DNA from: Butyrivibrio sp.
GTDB lineage: Bacteria > Bacillota > Clostridia > Lachnospirales > Lachnospiraceae
Length of the DNA: 64,000 nt
Direction of reading: 5' to 3'
Assembly (NCBI GenBank): GCA_015056575.1
Contig: SVGA01000006.1
Location: forward strand, 62,001-126,000
Of the stretch, positions 25,355-34,200 are shown one piece after another; position 1 is the stretch's first letter, and every line of letters begins with the position of its first letter. The notes under the pieces were generated by a model. That model saw nothing but the letters and a program-made list of their open reading frames with translations, did no database searches and had not been told where the DNA came from. A program made the translations under genes and the position numbers.

Positions 25355-27126
25355 AGTATATAGATCCCAAGAACTTCCGGCTCAAGGATCAGATAAACTG
25401 GAAGGCCCAGGCAGAGAACATGAAGGAGATCGCCGGAATCGTAGGCGACCTCATCAAGGAAACAGACTGGAAGGACGTTGCCAAGTCTATGGGACAGGAT
25501 GCAAAGGGATTTACCAAGCGTCTTAAACATGAGGCAAACCTTCTTAAGAACATGAGCCCCGAGGAGTTCAAGGACTTCATGATCAACGGGGAGAAGCAGC
25601 TGGGCAAGCTCTATGCCAACGGCAAGATGGCCACTGTAAGACGTGAGTGGAGAGGCATCAAGGACACCGGCTATGACTTCTACGAATGGGCCAGAATGTG
25701 GGGAATGCTTCTTGGAACCTTCTCCAAGGATCTTGTTCCCGCTATGATGGGTGCGGTTCATTACAGATGGATGGTTTCATACTTCTGCTGTCACTCCTTC
25801 ATGGACAAGAACACACTTGGACTTAGAGGCCGAGCCCTTCAGATGCACCACGAGCTCATCTACGCAATCTTCAGATATGTTGCGGAGAACCTGGTTCTCC
25901 TTATGAAGGCGGACGAGAAGGTCGGCAACTGCAAGGAGCTTTCCAAGAAGATCGTTCTCTTTGATGAGATGACAATGTCACAGATCATGGCAGGTTTCCC
26001 TGATCTTATCGGAATACCTTATCAGCTTATGCCGGTATTTCTTTTGTCCGAGATCGATCAGCTGGCATGCATGCCGTATATTGACGCAATTGAGTCCTAC
26101 GGACTTCCCTCCGACACCTGCCCCGTTCCTTCATCAGAATGCGGTGCGGTAGTCGTGGATGCGCTTCCTCACATGGGAGCATGTTTCATTTCCAGCTCAA
26201 TGCCCTGTGACGGATCTGTTATGGCATCATCCTATACAAGCCGCAGATTCAAGGATCTGCCCACTTACCACCTGGCATTCCCGGTTCGTTATGAAGACGA
26301 ATCCATCATGGATGCAGCGGTAAAAGATATAAGAGGATGCATCAGGTTTATCGAGGAAAATACAGGTGCAAAGTGGAACTGGGACGCTTACTTCTCAGCA
26401 ATGAAGCGTTTCAATACCGAGACCAAGTACGAGCTTCAGAAGTGGGAGATCAACCAGACTCCTTACCCGCAGCTCATCGGACCTTGCTACGAACTGTTCC
26501 GTAAGTGGAACTACGAGATGGACGGCGGACTCGATCCCAGGATCATCTCCACATTCCAGAAGGTTGATAAGCTCATGCTCAAGGCTTACGAGAACAGGGA
26601 TGAGGCATGGCGCGGCAAGATGAAGTACAGAGCCATCGTATGGTCTATCCCGGCACACTACTACGCTAACTTCTCCAACTGGATGGCTAACTGCTGGGGA
26701 GTAGATATACTGGTTGAGATGGAATCACTGAATTTCACAAAGCCTCTTGAGACAGAGAATAAGGACGAGGCTCTCAAGGATCTTGCAAGACTTTACGAGC
26801 GTATGGTTATGAGACGTCACACTAACGGCGGATACGATCATGTGGTAACCGAGCTCTGGAGACAGTGTGAGGCATGGAATGTAGACTTTGTTCTTATGTA
26901 TCAGCACGTATCCTGCAAGAACATGGCTACTGTTCAGGGACTTTTTGAGGATCAGGCAAGAGAAAGAGGTATAAAGCTTCTTTGGTGCAGCCATGATCTG
27001 ATGGATCCCAGAACCGTTTCAAGAAAAGACATGAGGGCTGAGGTCAACGAGTTCATGAGAACCGTTATGAAGGCCGAGCCTGTAGACCCTTCGCTGGTGG
27101 ATTTCGAAGACGACACCACGTGGTGA
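25351..27126 (+). CDS. 2-hydroxyacyl-CoA dehydratase/double-cubane-like large subunit (right copy)
   Basis: 591 residues, a paralogue of 20298-21989. Shared elements include REWRGIKDTGYDFYEWAR, YRWM, the cysteine sites SDTCPVP, MPCDGSVMAS and HVSCKNMATVQG, the motif NCWGVDILVEMESL, and the C-terminal DPSLVDFEDDTTW. The first 85 residues are a charged helical extension. It pairs with the preceding 397-residue subunit, whose stop it overlaps. A 93-base gap with a small hairpin separates it from the activase. The family normally dehydrates 2-hydroxyacyl-CoA or reduces aromatic CoA esters or small molecules; which applies here cannot be read from sequence. Confidence 0.8.
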   Translation: MKYIDPKNFRLKDQINWKAQAENMKEIAGIVGDLIKETDWKDVAKSMGQDAKGFTKRLKHEANLLKNMSPEEFKDFMINGEKQLGKLYANGKMATVRREWRGIKDTGYDFYEWARMWGMLLGTFSKDLVPAMMGAVHYRWMVSYFCCHSFMDKNTLGLRGRALQMHHELIYAIFRYVAENLVLLMKADEKVGNCKELSKKIVLFDEMTMSQIMAGFPDLIGIPYQLMPVFLLSEIDQLACMPYIDAIESYGLPSDTCPVPSSECGAVVVDALPHMGACFISSSMPCDGSVMASSYTSRRFKDLPTYHLAFPVRYEDESIMDAAVKDIRGCIRFIEENTGAKWNWDAYFSAMKRFNTETKYELQKWEINQTPYPQLIGPCYELFRKWNYEMDGGLDPRIISTFQKVDKLMLKAYENRDEAWRGKMKYRAIVWSIPAHYYANFSNWMANCWGVDILVEMESLNFTKPLETENKDEALKDLARLYERMVMRRHTNGGYDHVVTELWRQCEAWNVDFVLMYQHVSCKNMATVQGLFEDQARERGIKLLWCSHDLMDPRTVSRKDMRAEVNEFMRTVMKAEPVDPSLVDFEDDTTW

Positions 27127-27136
27127 TACACGGATG

Positions 27137-27168
27137 AAGGATTGCGAGAGCGAAGCGGAGCAATCTTT
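27137..27168 (+). other. Small intercistronic hairpin
   Basis: AAGGATTGC (27137-27145) pairs with GCAATCTTT (27160-27168) via one G-U. There is no T-run, so this may be an mRNA processing or stability element between the large subunit and activase genes. Confidence 0.4.
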
Positions 27169-27219
27169 GTAGTATAGATAACTAAAAATTTTAAAATGAG
27201 TTTTAGGAGGATTTACAAA

Positions 27220-28014
27220 ATGAAGTACTTTGGCGGATGTGATGTGGGATCAACCTATACAAAGGCTGTGATCATAGACGAAACCGGAAAAATGGTAGCC
27301 AACACAACAATCAAGAGCAAGATCATTGCAGAAGAGTCAGCCAAGATGGCTATGAACGAGGTTGTAGGACAGGTTTCAGACCTCTCTTCAGCCAAGGATC
27401 TGGAGTACCTTATCGGTACAGGTTACGGACGTAACAAGGTTCCTTTTGCTGACGAGAATATCTCTGAGATTTCCTGCCACGCTATGGGCGTACATGTAAC
27501 CAACCCTTCAGTTAAGGCTATCATCGATATCGGCGGACAGGACGTTAAGGGTATCTCCATCGACACAGACGGAACAGTTAAGAACTTTGCCATGAACGAC
27601 AAGTGTGCTGCCGGAACAGGACGTTTCTTCGAGGCTATGGCAAGATCATTCGAGATGAGCCTTGAGCAGTTCTCAAACCTTTCACTTTCAGCTAAGAACG
27701 TTATTCCTATCACAGCTCAGTGTACAGTATTTGCTGAGTCTGAGGTTATCACACTCGTTGGTGAAGGAAAGCCCATGGACGAGATTGCAGCAGGTATCGA
27801 GATGGCTGTTGCCAAGAGATGCTTCGTAATGTCCAAGAAGGCAGGCGCTACAGATTCCATCACACTTACAGGCGGATGCGCTAAGAATGCCGGACTTAAA
27901 GCTGCTATCGAGCAGGTACTTAAGCTCAAGGTTGTAGACCTCAGCACAGATCCTCAGCTTATGGGAGCTCTGGGTGCAGCTGAGTACGCAAGACAGAAAG
28001 GCCTTGCAAAATAA
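27220..28014 (+). CDS. ATP-dependent activase (HgdC/BcrA/FldI-type ASKHA ATPase)
   Basis: 264 residues from ATG 27220, with AGGAGG correctly spaced upstream. The extra upstream codons from 27196 contain the RBS. An ASKHA fold is visible: GCDVGSTYTKAVI (phosphate 1), IIDIGGQDVK (phosphate 2) and TGGCAKN (adenosine). Cys129 in NDKCAAGTG and Cys168 in TAQCTVF match the two cysteines that bridge the [4Fe-4S] cluster between subunits of HgdC-type activators. It hydrolyses ATP to drive low-potential electron transfer to its dehydratase/reductase partner. It is the only activase for two dehydratase-like pairs in this cluster. Confidence 0.93.
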   Translation: MKYFGGCDVGSTYTKAVIIDETGKMVANTTIKSKIIAEESAKMAMNEVVGQVSDLSSAKDLEYLIGTGYGRNKVPFADENISEISCHAMGVHVTNPSVKAIIDIGGQDVKGISIDTDGTVKNFAMNDKCAAGTGRFFEAMARSFEMSLEQFSNLSLSAKNVIPITAQCTVFAESEVITLVGEGKPMDEIAAGIEMAVAKRCFVMSKKAGATDSITLTGGCAKNAGLKAAIEQVLKLKVVDLSTDPQLMGALGAAEYARQKGLAK

Positions 28015-28040
28015 TCAGTGCATGAAAGGACCTATTTGAG

Positions 28041-28208
28041 ATGAGCAAAACATTCAAGATCATTTTCAAAATTTGTAAGATCCTTATTATCGTTACAGGG
28101 ATATTGTTCGTGATTTATTTCTGGAATCTCGATCAGAAGCTTATGGCCTGGCTCTATACCCAGGTAAATAAGATCTTCGACCGCAAGAAAGCAGATGTAA
28201 GATTCTGA
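28041..28208 (+). CDS. Tiny single-pass membrane protein of the dehydratase-like cluster (right copy)
   Basis: 55 residues: MSKTFKIIFKICKILIIVTG followed by ILFVIYFWNLDQKLMAWLY and a basic tail ending ADVRF. One transmembrane helix spans about 12-30. It is related to the 72-residue left-arm protein at 20065-20283 (shared GILF-x-V-x-Y-x-W-x-LD-x-K). An AAAGGA box lies about 10 bases before the ATG. Retention of one copy per arm suggests a dedicated subunit or anchor. Easily missed by gene callers. Confidence 0.72.
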   Translation: MSKTFKIIFKICKILIIVTGILFVIYFWNLDQKLMAWLYTQVNKIFDRKKADVRF

Positions 28209-28224
28209 TCAAGAGGTATTGGAA

Positions 28225-28950
28225 ATGAAATTGTACGACAACATTATTGACGCCACTATGGAGGCTCTGAAGGAGGCACCTGTAAATAAGATGCCTTATG
28301 CCCCCGGCAACGCCTGGAAGTGTCTTTCCGAGAGCGAATTCATCATGCAAAGAGACGCAGGCCTTGAACTGGGAGGCGCAGGAGAGCCCTCTGTTAACTA
28401 CACTATGGTCACCACTTCAGACAGCATCACCGAGGACGAAGTCCTTATCGTGGGAAAAGATATACCGGCAATAACCGGAAGTACTGCTTTTGCCAGAATT
28501 GTGATGCTTAAGACCTCTGACCTTGGAGAGGACCGGGATCAGGAGAAGGCTTTCCAGGCCATCCGAAATCTTGAGTTCGTAAGATACCATGTTTTTCCTG
28601 AAGGATATATGGTAAGGGTTTCTTCCCAGAGCAATCAGGAGCAGGTGCGTATCAGCTCCGAAGCCCTCAGGAAGAAGATTGACTTTGCAAAGGTCGGTTC
28701 CGCTTATATCTCCAAGTACAAGGAAGTAAGCCAGGTGGAGAAGGTGCGCGTCATTTTTATCACTGACAAAAAGATCGTTGAGAGTCTTCAGGGAAATGCC
28801 GACAAGGTCGACAAGATCACAAGAACTCTCACCCATATTTTGGACGGAATGCCCACTGACTGCGGACACTGTAGCATGAAAGCCGTATGTGACGAAGTAG
28901 AGGGCATGAAGGAATTGCATCTTGGAAAAAAGAAACCAGGAAAGGAATAA
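28225..28950 (+). CDS. Free-standing domain resembling the middle region of acetyl-CoA synthase beta (CdhC/AcsB)
   Basis: 241 residues from ATG 28225 (AGAGGT upstream). LELGGAGEPSVNYTMVTTSD and EDEVLIVGKDI match the ACS-beta style ELGGP...VTIIGPDI. FQAIRNLEFVRYHVFPEGYM, VRVSSQ and IDFAKVGSAYISKYKE continue the same pattern, leading to VRVIFITD. A short C-terminal CGHCSMKAVC motif follows. The true ACS A-cluster domain (about 300 further residues) is absent, as is the CODH-contacting N-domain. It may act as a scaffold, acyl/CoA-binding or electron-transfer subunit. The assignment is from remembered motif layout, not alignment. Confidence 0.62.
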   Translation: MKLYDNIIDATMEALKEAPVNKMPYAPGNAWKCLSESEFIMQRDAGLELGGAGEPSVNYTMVTTSDSITEDEVLIVGKDIPAITGSTAFARIVMLKTSDLGEDRDQEKAFQAIRNLEFVRYHVFPEGYMVRVSSQSNQEQVRISSEALRKKIDFAKVGSAYISKYKEVSQVEKVRVIFITDKKIVESLQGNADKVDKITRTLTHILDGMPTDCGHCSMKAVCDEVEGMKELHLGKKKPGKE

Positions 28951-28952
28951 CC

Positions 28953-31016
28953 ATGAAGCAGGAATATGAATCACTCTTCACCCCGTGGAAAATCGGGAAT
29001 CTGGAAATAAAGAATCGTATTGTCCTTGCCCCTATGGGCGGAACCTGCATCTTTGGCTGGATGGAGCCCGGCGGAAGCCACTTCGACAAGGAAGCTGCAA
29101 GACTCCTTCTTAAGATTGCCAAGCACGATTGCGGACTTATTATCCCCGGCATTGCTCCCGTTAAGGATATGCTGGGCGGAAAGTGGCTCTATCAGAACAA
29201 GCGCAAGTTCAAAGAGCTTGCTGAGTTCATGGATGAGATCCATGCTACAGGAGCTAAGATGTTTATTCAGATGACCGCCGGATTCGGAAGGTCTTTTGCC
29301 CTGACAGCTCCTCTTGCAATGCTTGCAAAGAACAAGGCTCTCAACACACTGGCTAAGCCTTATATCGATGCTGAGTACCTTACAGCGGCACCTTCAATTC
29401 TTCCTAACAGATGGGCTGATGATGTTACAACCCGTGCCATTACAGAAAAAGAGATCAAGGATATCATCTATGCTTTCGGCGAGACCGCAAGGCTCTGCAA
29501 GGAAGCTGGCGTTGACGGCGTAGAAGTTCACGCTGTTCACGAGGGATACCTCCTTGACCAGTTCACACTTAAATACACCAATCACAGAACCGACGAGTAC
29601 GGCGGATCCTTTGAGAACCGCTATCGCTTCGCTGCTGAGATTGTAAAAGAGATCAAGGATAAGTGCGGCGACGACTTCCCAGTTTCTCTTCGTTATTCCG
29701 TAAGATCAATGACCAAGGCCTTCCAGTACGGCGCTATGCCCGGTGAGGACTTTGAGGAGATCGGTAGAGATATGGAGGAGTCCGAGAAGGCTGCTAAGTT
29801 CCTTCAGGATGCCGGTTACGATATGCTTAACTGCGATAACGGAACCTATGATGCCTGGTATTGGGCTCATCCCCCGCAGTACATGCCTCAGAACTGTAAC
29901 CTCGAGGATGTTGAGCACATCAAGAAGTTTGTTGACATTCCCGTTGTCTGCGCCGGTAAGATGGAGCCCGCTGTTGGTGCAGCTTCCATCAAGAAGGGCG
30001 GCATAGACGCTATGGCTGTAGGCCGTCAGTTCCTGGCAGATCCCAAGTGGGTTGCCAAGCTGGAGAGAGGTATGGAGAATGAGATTCGTCCTTGCATCTG
30101 CTGTCACGCAGCATGCTTTAACCTCACCAAGCACAACGGAACAGCTAACGACCAGGATCTTTCCGAGTCAGCCGGAATGTGCAAATGCGCAGTTAACCCT
30201 CGCAGCATGCAGTCCAAGAAATATAAGGTTGTTCCCACCGAGAATCCCAAGAAGGTTGCCATCATCGGCGGTGGTATCGGTGGTATGGAAGCAGCAAGAA
30301 TCCTTGCTCTCCGTGGACATGATCCTGAGATCTATGAGAAGACTTCAGAGCTTGGCGGCGTATTCATAGCTGCAGCAGCTCCTGAGTTCAAAGAGAAGGA
30401 TAAACAGCTTATCGCATGGCAGAAGCATCAGCTTCAGAAGCTGGGCGTTAAGATCCACTTCAATTACGAGGTTAAACCCGACAGCCTTCCTCAGGCAGAT
30501 GAGTACATCATTGCTACAGGTGCTGAGGCCAACAGGATTCCGATCCCCGGCGCAGCAGACTATGCAATGGATGCTACAGATTACCTCCTTGGCAAAAAAG
30601 AAGTTGGCAAGGATGTAGTCATCATCGGCGGAGGTCTTACAGGTTGTGAGATTGCTCTTGATCTCTTCAGAAAGGGCAAGAACCCTCAGATCGTTGAGAT
30701 GAAGGATGACCTTATTGCAGTTAAGAATATGTGTCTGGCTAACACCAGCTACCTTCGTGACTGCTTCAAGACCAACGAAGTTCCTGTATACCTTAAGGCA
30801 AGGGTTAACGCTATCACCGAGAACTCTGTTGAGATCGGTACCGGCGACGGAAGAACGGTTACTCTTCCCGCTGACAGCGTGATCATGTCTGTAGGCTATC
30901 ATCCCATTCCTCTTATCCAGGCAGCCAAGAACGTACACCTCCTTGGCGACTGCGCGAAGGTAGGAAATGTTCGTTCCGCAATCTGGGGCGCATGGGATAT
31001 CGCAATGAAGATCTGA
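28953..31016 (+). CDS. Old-Yellow-Enzyme-type 2-enoate/dienoyl reductase (FMN, 4Fe-4S, FAD)
   Basis: 687 residues, full length for the 2-enoate reductase/2,4-dienoyl-CoA reductase/BaiCD family. An N-terminal TIM barrel carries FMN (NRIVLAPMGG, VEVHAVHEGYLLDQF, TDEYGGSFENR). A cysteine block, CICCHAAC (Cys381-Cys388) with a later CKCAVNP, binds [4Fe-4S]. FAD/NAD domains follow (GGGIGGMEAAR about 439, GGGLTGCEIA about 559). It would reduce an activated C=C using NAD(P)H. As last gene of the operon, two bases after the ACS-like gene, it could reduce the enoyl product of the dehydratase-like enzymes. The specific substrate is unknown. Confidence 0.88.
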   Translation: MKQEYESLFTPWKIGNLEIKNRIVLAPMGGTCIFGWMEPGGSHFDKEAARLLLKIAKHDCGLIIPGIAPVKDMLGGKWLYQNKRKFKELAEFMDEIHATGAKMFIQMTAGFGRSFALTAPLAMLAKNKALNTLAKPYIDAEYLTAAPSILPNRWADDVTTRAITEKEIKDIIYAFGETARLCKEAGVDGVEVHAVHEGYLLDQFTLKYTNHRTDEYGGSFENRYRFAAEIVKEIKDKCGDDFPVSLRYSVRSMTKAFQYGAMPGEDFEEIGRDMEESEKAAKFLQDAGYDMLNCDNGTYDAWYWAHPPQYMPQNCNLEDVEHIKKFVDIPVVCAGKMEPAVGAASIKKGGIDAMAVGRQFLADPKWVAKLERGMENEIRPCICCHAACFNLTKHNGTANDQDLSESAGMCKCAVNPRSMQSKKYKVVPTENPKKVAIIGGGIGGMEAARILALRGHDPEIYEKTSELGGVFIAAAAPEFKEKDKQLIAWQKHQLQKLGVKIHFNYEVKPDSLPQADEYIIATGAEANRIPIPGAADYAMDATDYLLGKKEVGKDVVIIGGGLTGCEIALDLFRKGKNPQIVEMKDDLIAVKNMCLANTSYLRDCFKTNEVPVYLKARVNAITENSVEIGTGDGRTVTLPADSVIMSVGYHPIPLIQAAKNVHLLGDCAKVGNVRSAIWGAWDIAMKI

Positions 31017-31029
31017 TGTAATAAAATAT

Positions 31030-31221
31030 AGTCCAATTCTCCGGTGGCTTTACGCAAAACACACATTTTTTGCTCATGTTGCCCCAATCACTTCGATGAG
31101 CCCAAGGCATCCATCGCTACGTGCAGAGGCACTTGCGATGAATTGGTCTCATCTACGTGGGGCAAAAAATCGCAAAATATTGTGTGCCTTTGCTACCGCC
31201 ACAGGAGAATTGGACTTTTTT
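31030..31221 (+). repeat. Long imperfect inverted repeat (about 190 nt) ending in a U-tract
   Basis: AGTCCAATTCTCC (31030-31042) pairs perfectly with 31204-31216 and is followed by TTTTTT. Inner arms continue with GTGGC/GCCAC, CACACA/TGTGTG, TTTTGC/GCAAAA, TTGCCCC/GGGGCAA, GATGAG/CTCATC, CCAA/TTGG, CATCGC/GCGATG and GTGC/GCAC. The whole spacer thus folds into one extended rod. It terminates the enoate reductase operon at least in form, but is far longer than needed for a terminator. A structured ncRNA or MITE-like element is possible. Confidence 0.7.
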
Positions 31222-31271
31222 ATTGAAACTGAAAAGTGTGTTATGTGGGAAGTATTGTGAGGGAAAATGTC

Positions 31272-34200
31272 ATGAAGAAAAGTATTAAAAGGTTACTTTG
31301 TATTATTCTGTCTTTGTTGCTGATCAATATTAGCCCTTATGGGGGGATTAGGGTTGAAGCAGCATATCCCGGAAATGCCCCTAATGTTCAATCCAAGATG
31401 CGAAGCGTTTGCGATTCACTCATTGGCAACAATTTTCCATATACATACGAGTTCGGAGGGCAGACAAGGGCATGGGGATGCCATGCCTTTGTTATGCACA
31501 TTTCAGATAGAGTGTTTGGTTGCAGTAGGTTTTCTAATAGTTCTGTAGTGTATAAAAGACCAGACCAAACTAACTTTGATAATCTGGAAAACTATGTAAA
31601 ATCAAATGTAAGACCGGGGGATATTTTAAGATTTGATGGCGGAAAACAGCATAGTGTTATATTGTATAGCATTGACAGTAGTACAGTGACATACTATGAA
31701 TCTCAAGGACTTAGTGAGAGCCAGAATAAAGTCCTTAAGACTACAAGGACATATAATGACCTTAAGAATTCGTTTAAGAATCAAGGTTCAACTTGTTACT
31801 ATATTTATCAGGTAAGGGATGATATTTATAACGCAGTTCAAGGTGTTCAGATAGATACAACAGCACCTACTATTTCAGATGTCAAAATACAAAATGTCAA
31901 CTCAGAGGGATATGATGTCTCGTGTTTGGCAACTGACAATGTGAAAGTAAGTAGAGTTACTTTTCCAACTTGGACAGATAAAAATGGACAGGATGATTTG
32001 ATTTGGCATGAGGGAACACCAGCAGGTAATGGTAAGTGGTACTGCACTATCAAAACTATAAATCATAATAATGAAGGAGGACTATATCACACTCATATAT
32101 ATGCATATGATGAGGCTGGGAATAATGATGTTTATGGAGTTGATGTAACAGTACCAATTTACGTTACTGGCGTAAGTTTGGATAAGTCCAGCGTAACGCT
32201 TAAGGAGAAAGAGACGACTACTCTGACTGCAACAGTATCTCCTTCGGATGCAACCAACAAGGGAGTTACCTGGTCCAGCAGTAATACGGGTGTTGCAACA
32301 GTATCAAGCAGCGGAGTTGTAACAGGTGTAAAAGCCGGTACAGCGACTATTACCGCAAGGACAAATGATGGCGGAAAGACAGCAAACTGCACTGTTAAGG
32401 TAGAGACAAATAATATATCGGTCACCGGAGTCAGTATTAATCCTACCAGTGTAACTATCAAGGAAGATGCAACGACAACTCTGACTGCAACAGTATCACC
32501 TTCCAATGCAACCAACAAGGCAGTTACCTGGTCCAGCAGTAATACGGGTGTTGCAACAGTATCAAGCAGCGGAGTTGTAACAGGAGTAAAAGCCGGCAGC
32601 GCGACTATTACCGTAAAGACAAATGATGGCGGAAAAACGGCAAGCTGCACAGTTAATGTCGATGCAAAAAGGATTCCGGTAACAGGAGTCAGTCTTCATA
32701 CCACATCTTTGATTTTAAGATTTGGAGCTCCTTTGACTCAGTCCATTTTAGAGGCCACTGTTACTCCATCTGATGCTACAAACAAGAATCTGATATGGAA
32801 GAGTAGTAATCCTGATGTTGCAGAAGTAAATGCTATGCTGTCGCGATTTGGAAGGCTCACTCCCCAAAGCCCGGGAACAACTACTATTACAGTTACAACA
32901 GAAGACGGAGGGAAGACTGCGTCCTGTATAGTTACAGTACCGATAGAATACACGGTTACATTTGATTCTCAGGGAGGATCAGATGTTGAGCCGGTAGATC
33001 ATCTGCTCTCCGGAGAGAAAATATCCGAGCCTGCTGCTCCAACAAGAACAGGTTATGATTTTGCCGGATGGTATAAAGAAAAAGAATGTATCAATGCATG
33101 GAATTTTGCTAGTGATACAGTTTCTTCCTCAATAACTCTTTTCGCCAAGTGGATAGAAAAAGAATATACCATTAGCTTTGACGTTAATGGTGGTGTTAAG
33201 GCGCCGTCAGATAAGACAGGTATTCTGTATACAGAAAAGATTGGTGAAGTATCGGATGCAAGCCCTGAAAGATTTAAGGAATTTGTAGAGTGGAACACCA
33301 AAGCTGATGGCAGCGGAATGGCAGTTGCGGGATCCACAAGTCCTATGGATATTATCAGCCTTAGGGAAGGCAATTATACGATTGCGGGCACAACCATCAC
33401 ATTATATGCGATCTATAGGGATATCGTCCCGGACGAGGATGAGGTAACGGTAACCTTTAATACAAACGGCGGATCTACTGTTTGGCCACAGGTTGTAAAG
33501 AAAGGGAAAACAGCAAATGAGCCGGAAGATCCCGTTAAAGAGAAATACTCTTTTGCAGGATGGTATGCAGATGAGAAGCTTTTAATTCCCTTCGATTTCT
33601 CACAGCCTATTCAGTCGGATATCACTGTATATGCTAAATGGGTTGATATCTATACGGTAAAGATCATGGACGGAGACGAAGTGCTTGACTCTGTTCAGGT
33701 TCCGTATGGGCAGACCGTTCCTCAGCCCGCCGATCCGGTTAAGAAGGGCCATACTTTTGGCGGATGGTATTCTGACCCGGAATTTAATACAAGGTTTGAT
33801 TTCTCAGCGAAGTTACAGGGCCCTGCAACTGTTTATGCAAAGCTTACGCCTGTTACATTTACTTTGAAATTTGATGCAAATGGCGGAACAGGCAGCATGC
33901 CTGATCAGGTGGTTACATATGGATCCGGAGTTGCGCTGAATACAAATGCATTCAGGAAAAACGGCAGATCTTTCCAAATGTGGGCAACTAAGAAAATCGC
34001 AGACAACAATGATGATCCTGTGCTCAATAATGTTGATACATTCTGGGACGGATACCCCAACATCAGTACGTATTGCGATACTGATGGTAAGGTTGTAACA
34101 CTGTACGCAGTATGGAGATCAAGTTCTGAAAATGTATTATTGCATTACACCGATGCCGGCAGTGCGTATCAGGATACTGAAATATCTGCATATTATGACA

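Noticed and set aside
20298-31016. Straight call as a phenyllactate/2-hydroxyisocaproate dehydratase (fld/had) operon
   Set aside because: Large subunits are too long, the CoA-transferase and dehydrogenase are missing, and CooC- and ACS-like genes are not part of those operons.
28953-31016. BaiCD/BaiH bile-acid oxidoreductase
   Set aside because: The fold is shared by the whole enoate/dienoyl reductase family. No other bai gene is present.
31044-31226. 60-codon frame inside the long hairpin
   Set aside because: The sequence is constrained by inverted-repeat pairing, the codons look random and there is no ribosome binding site.
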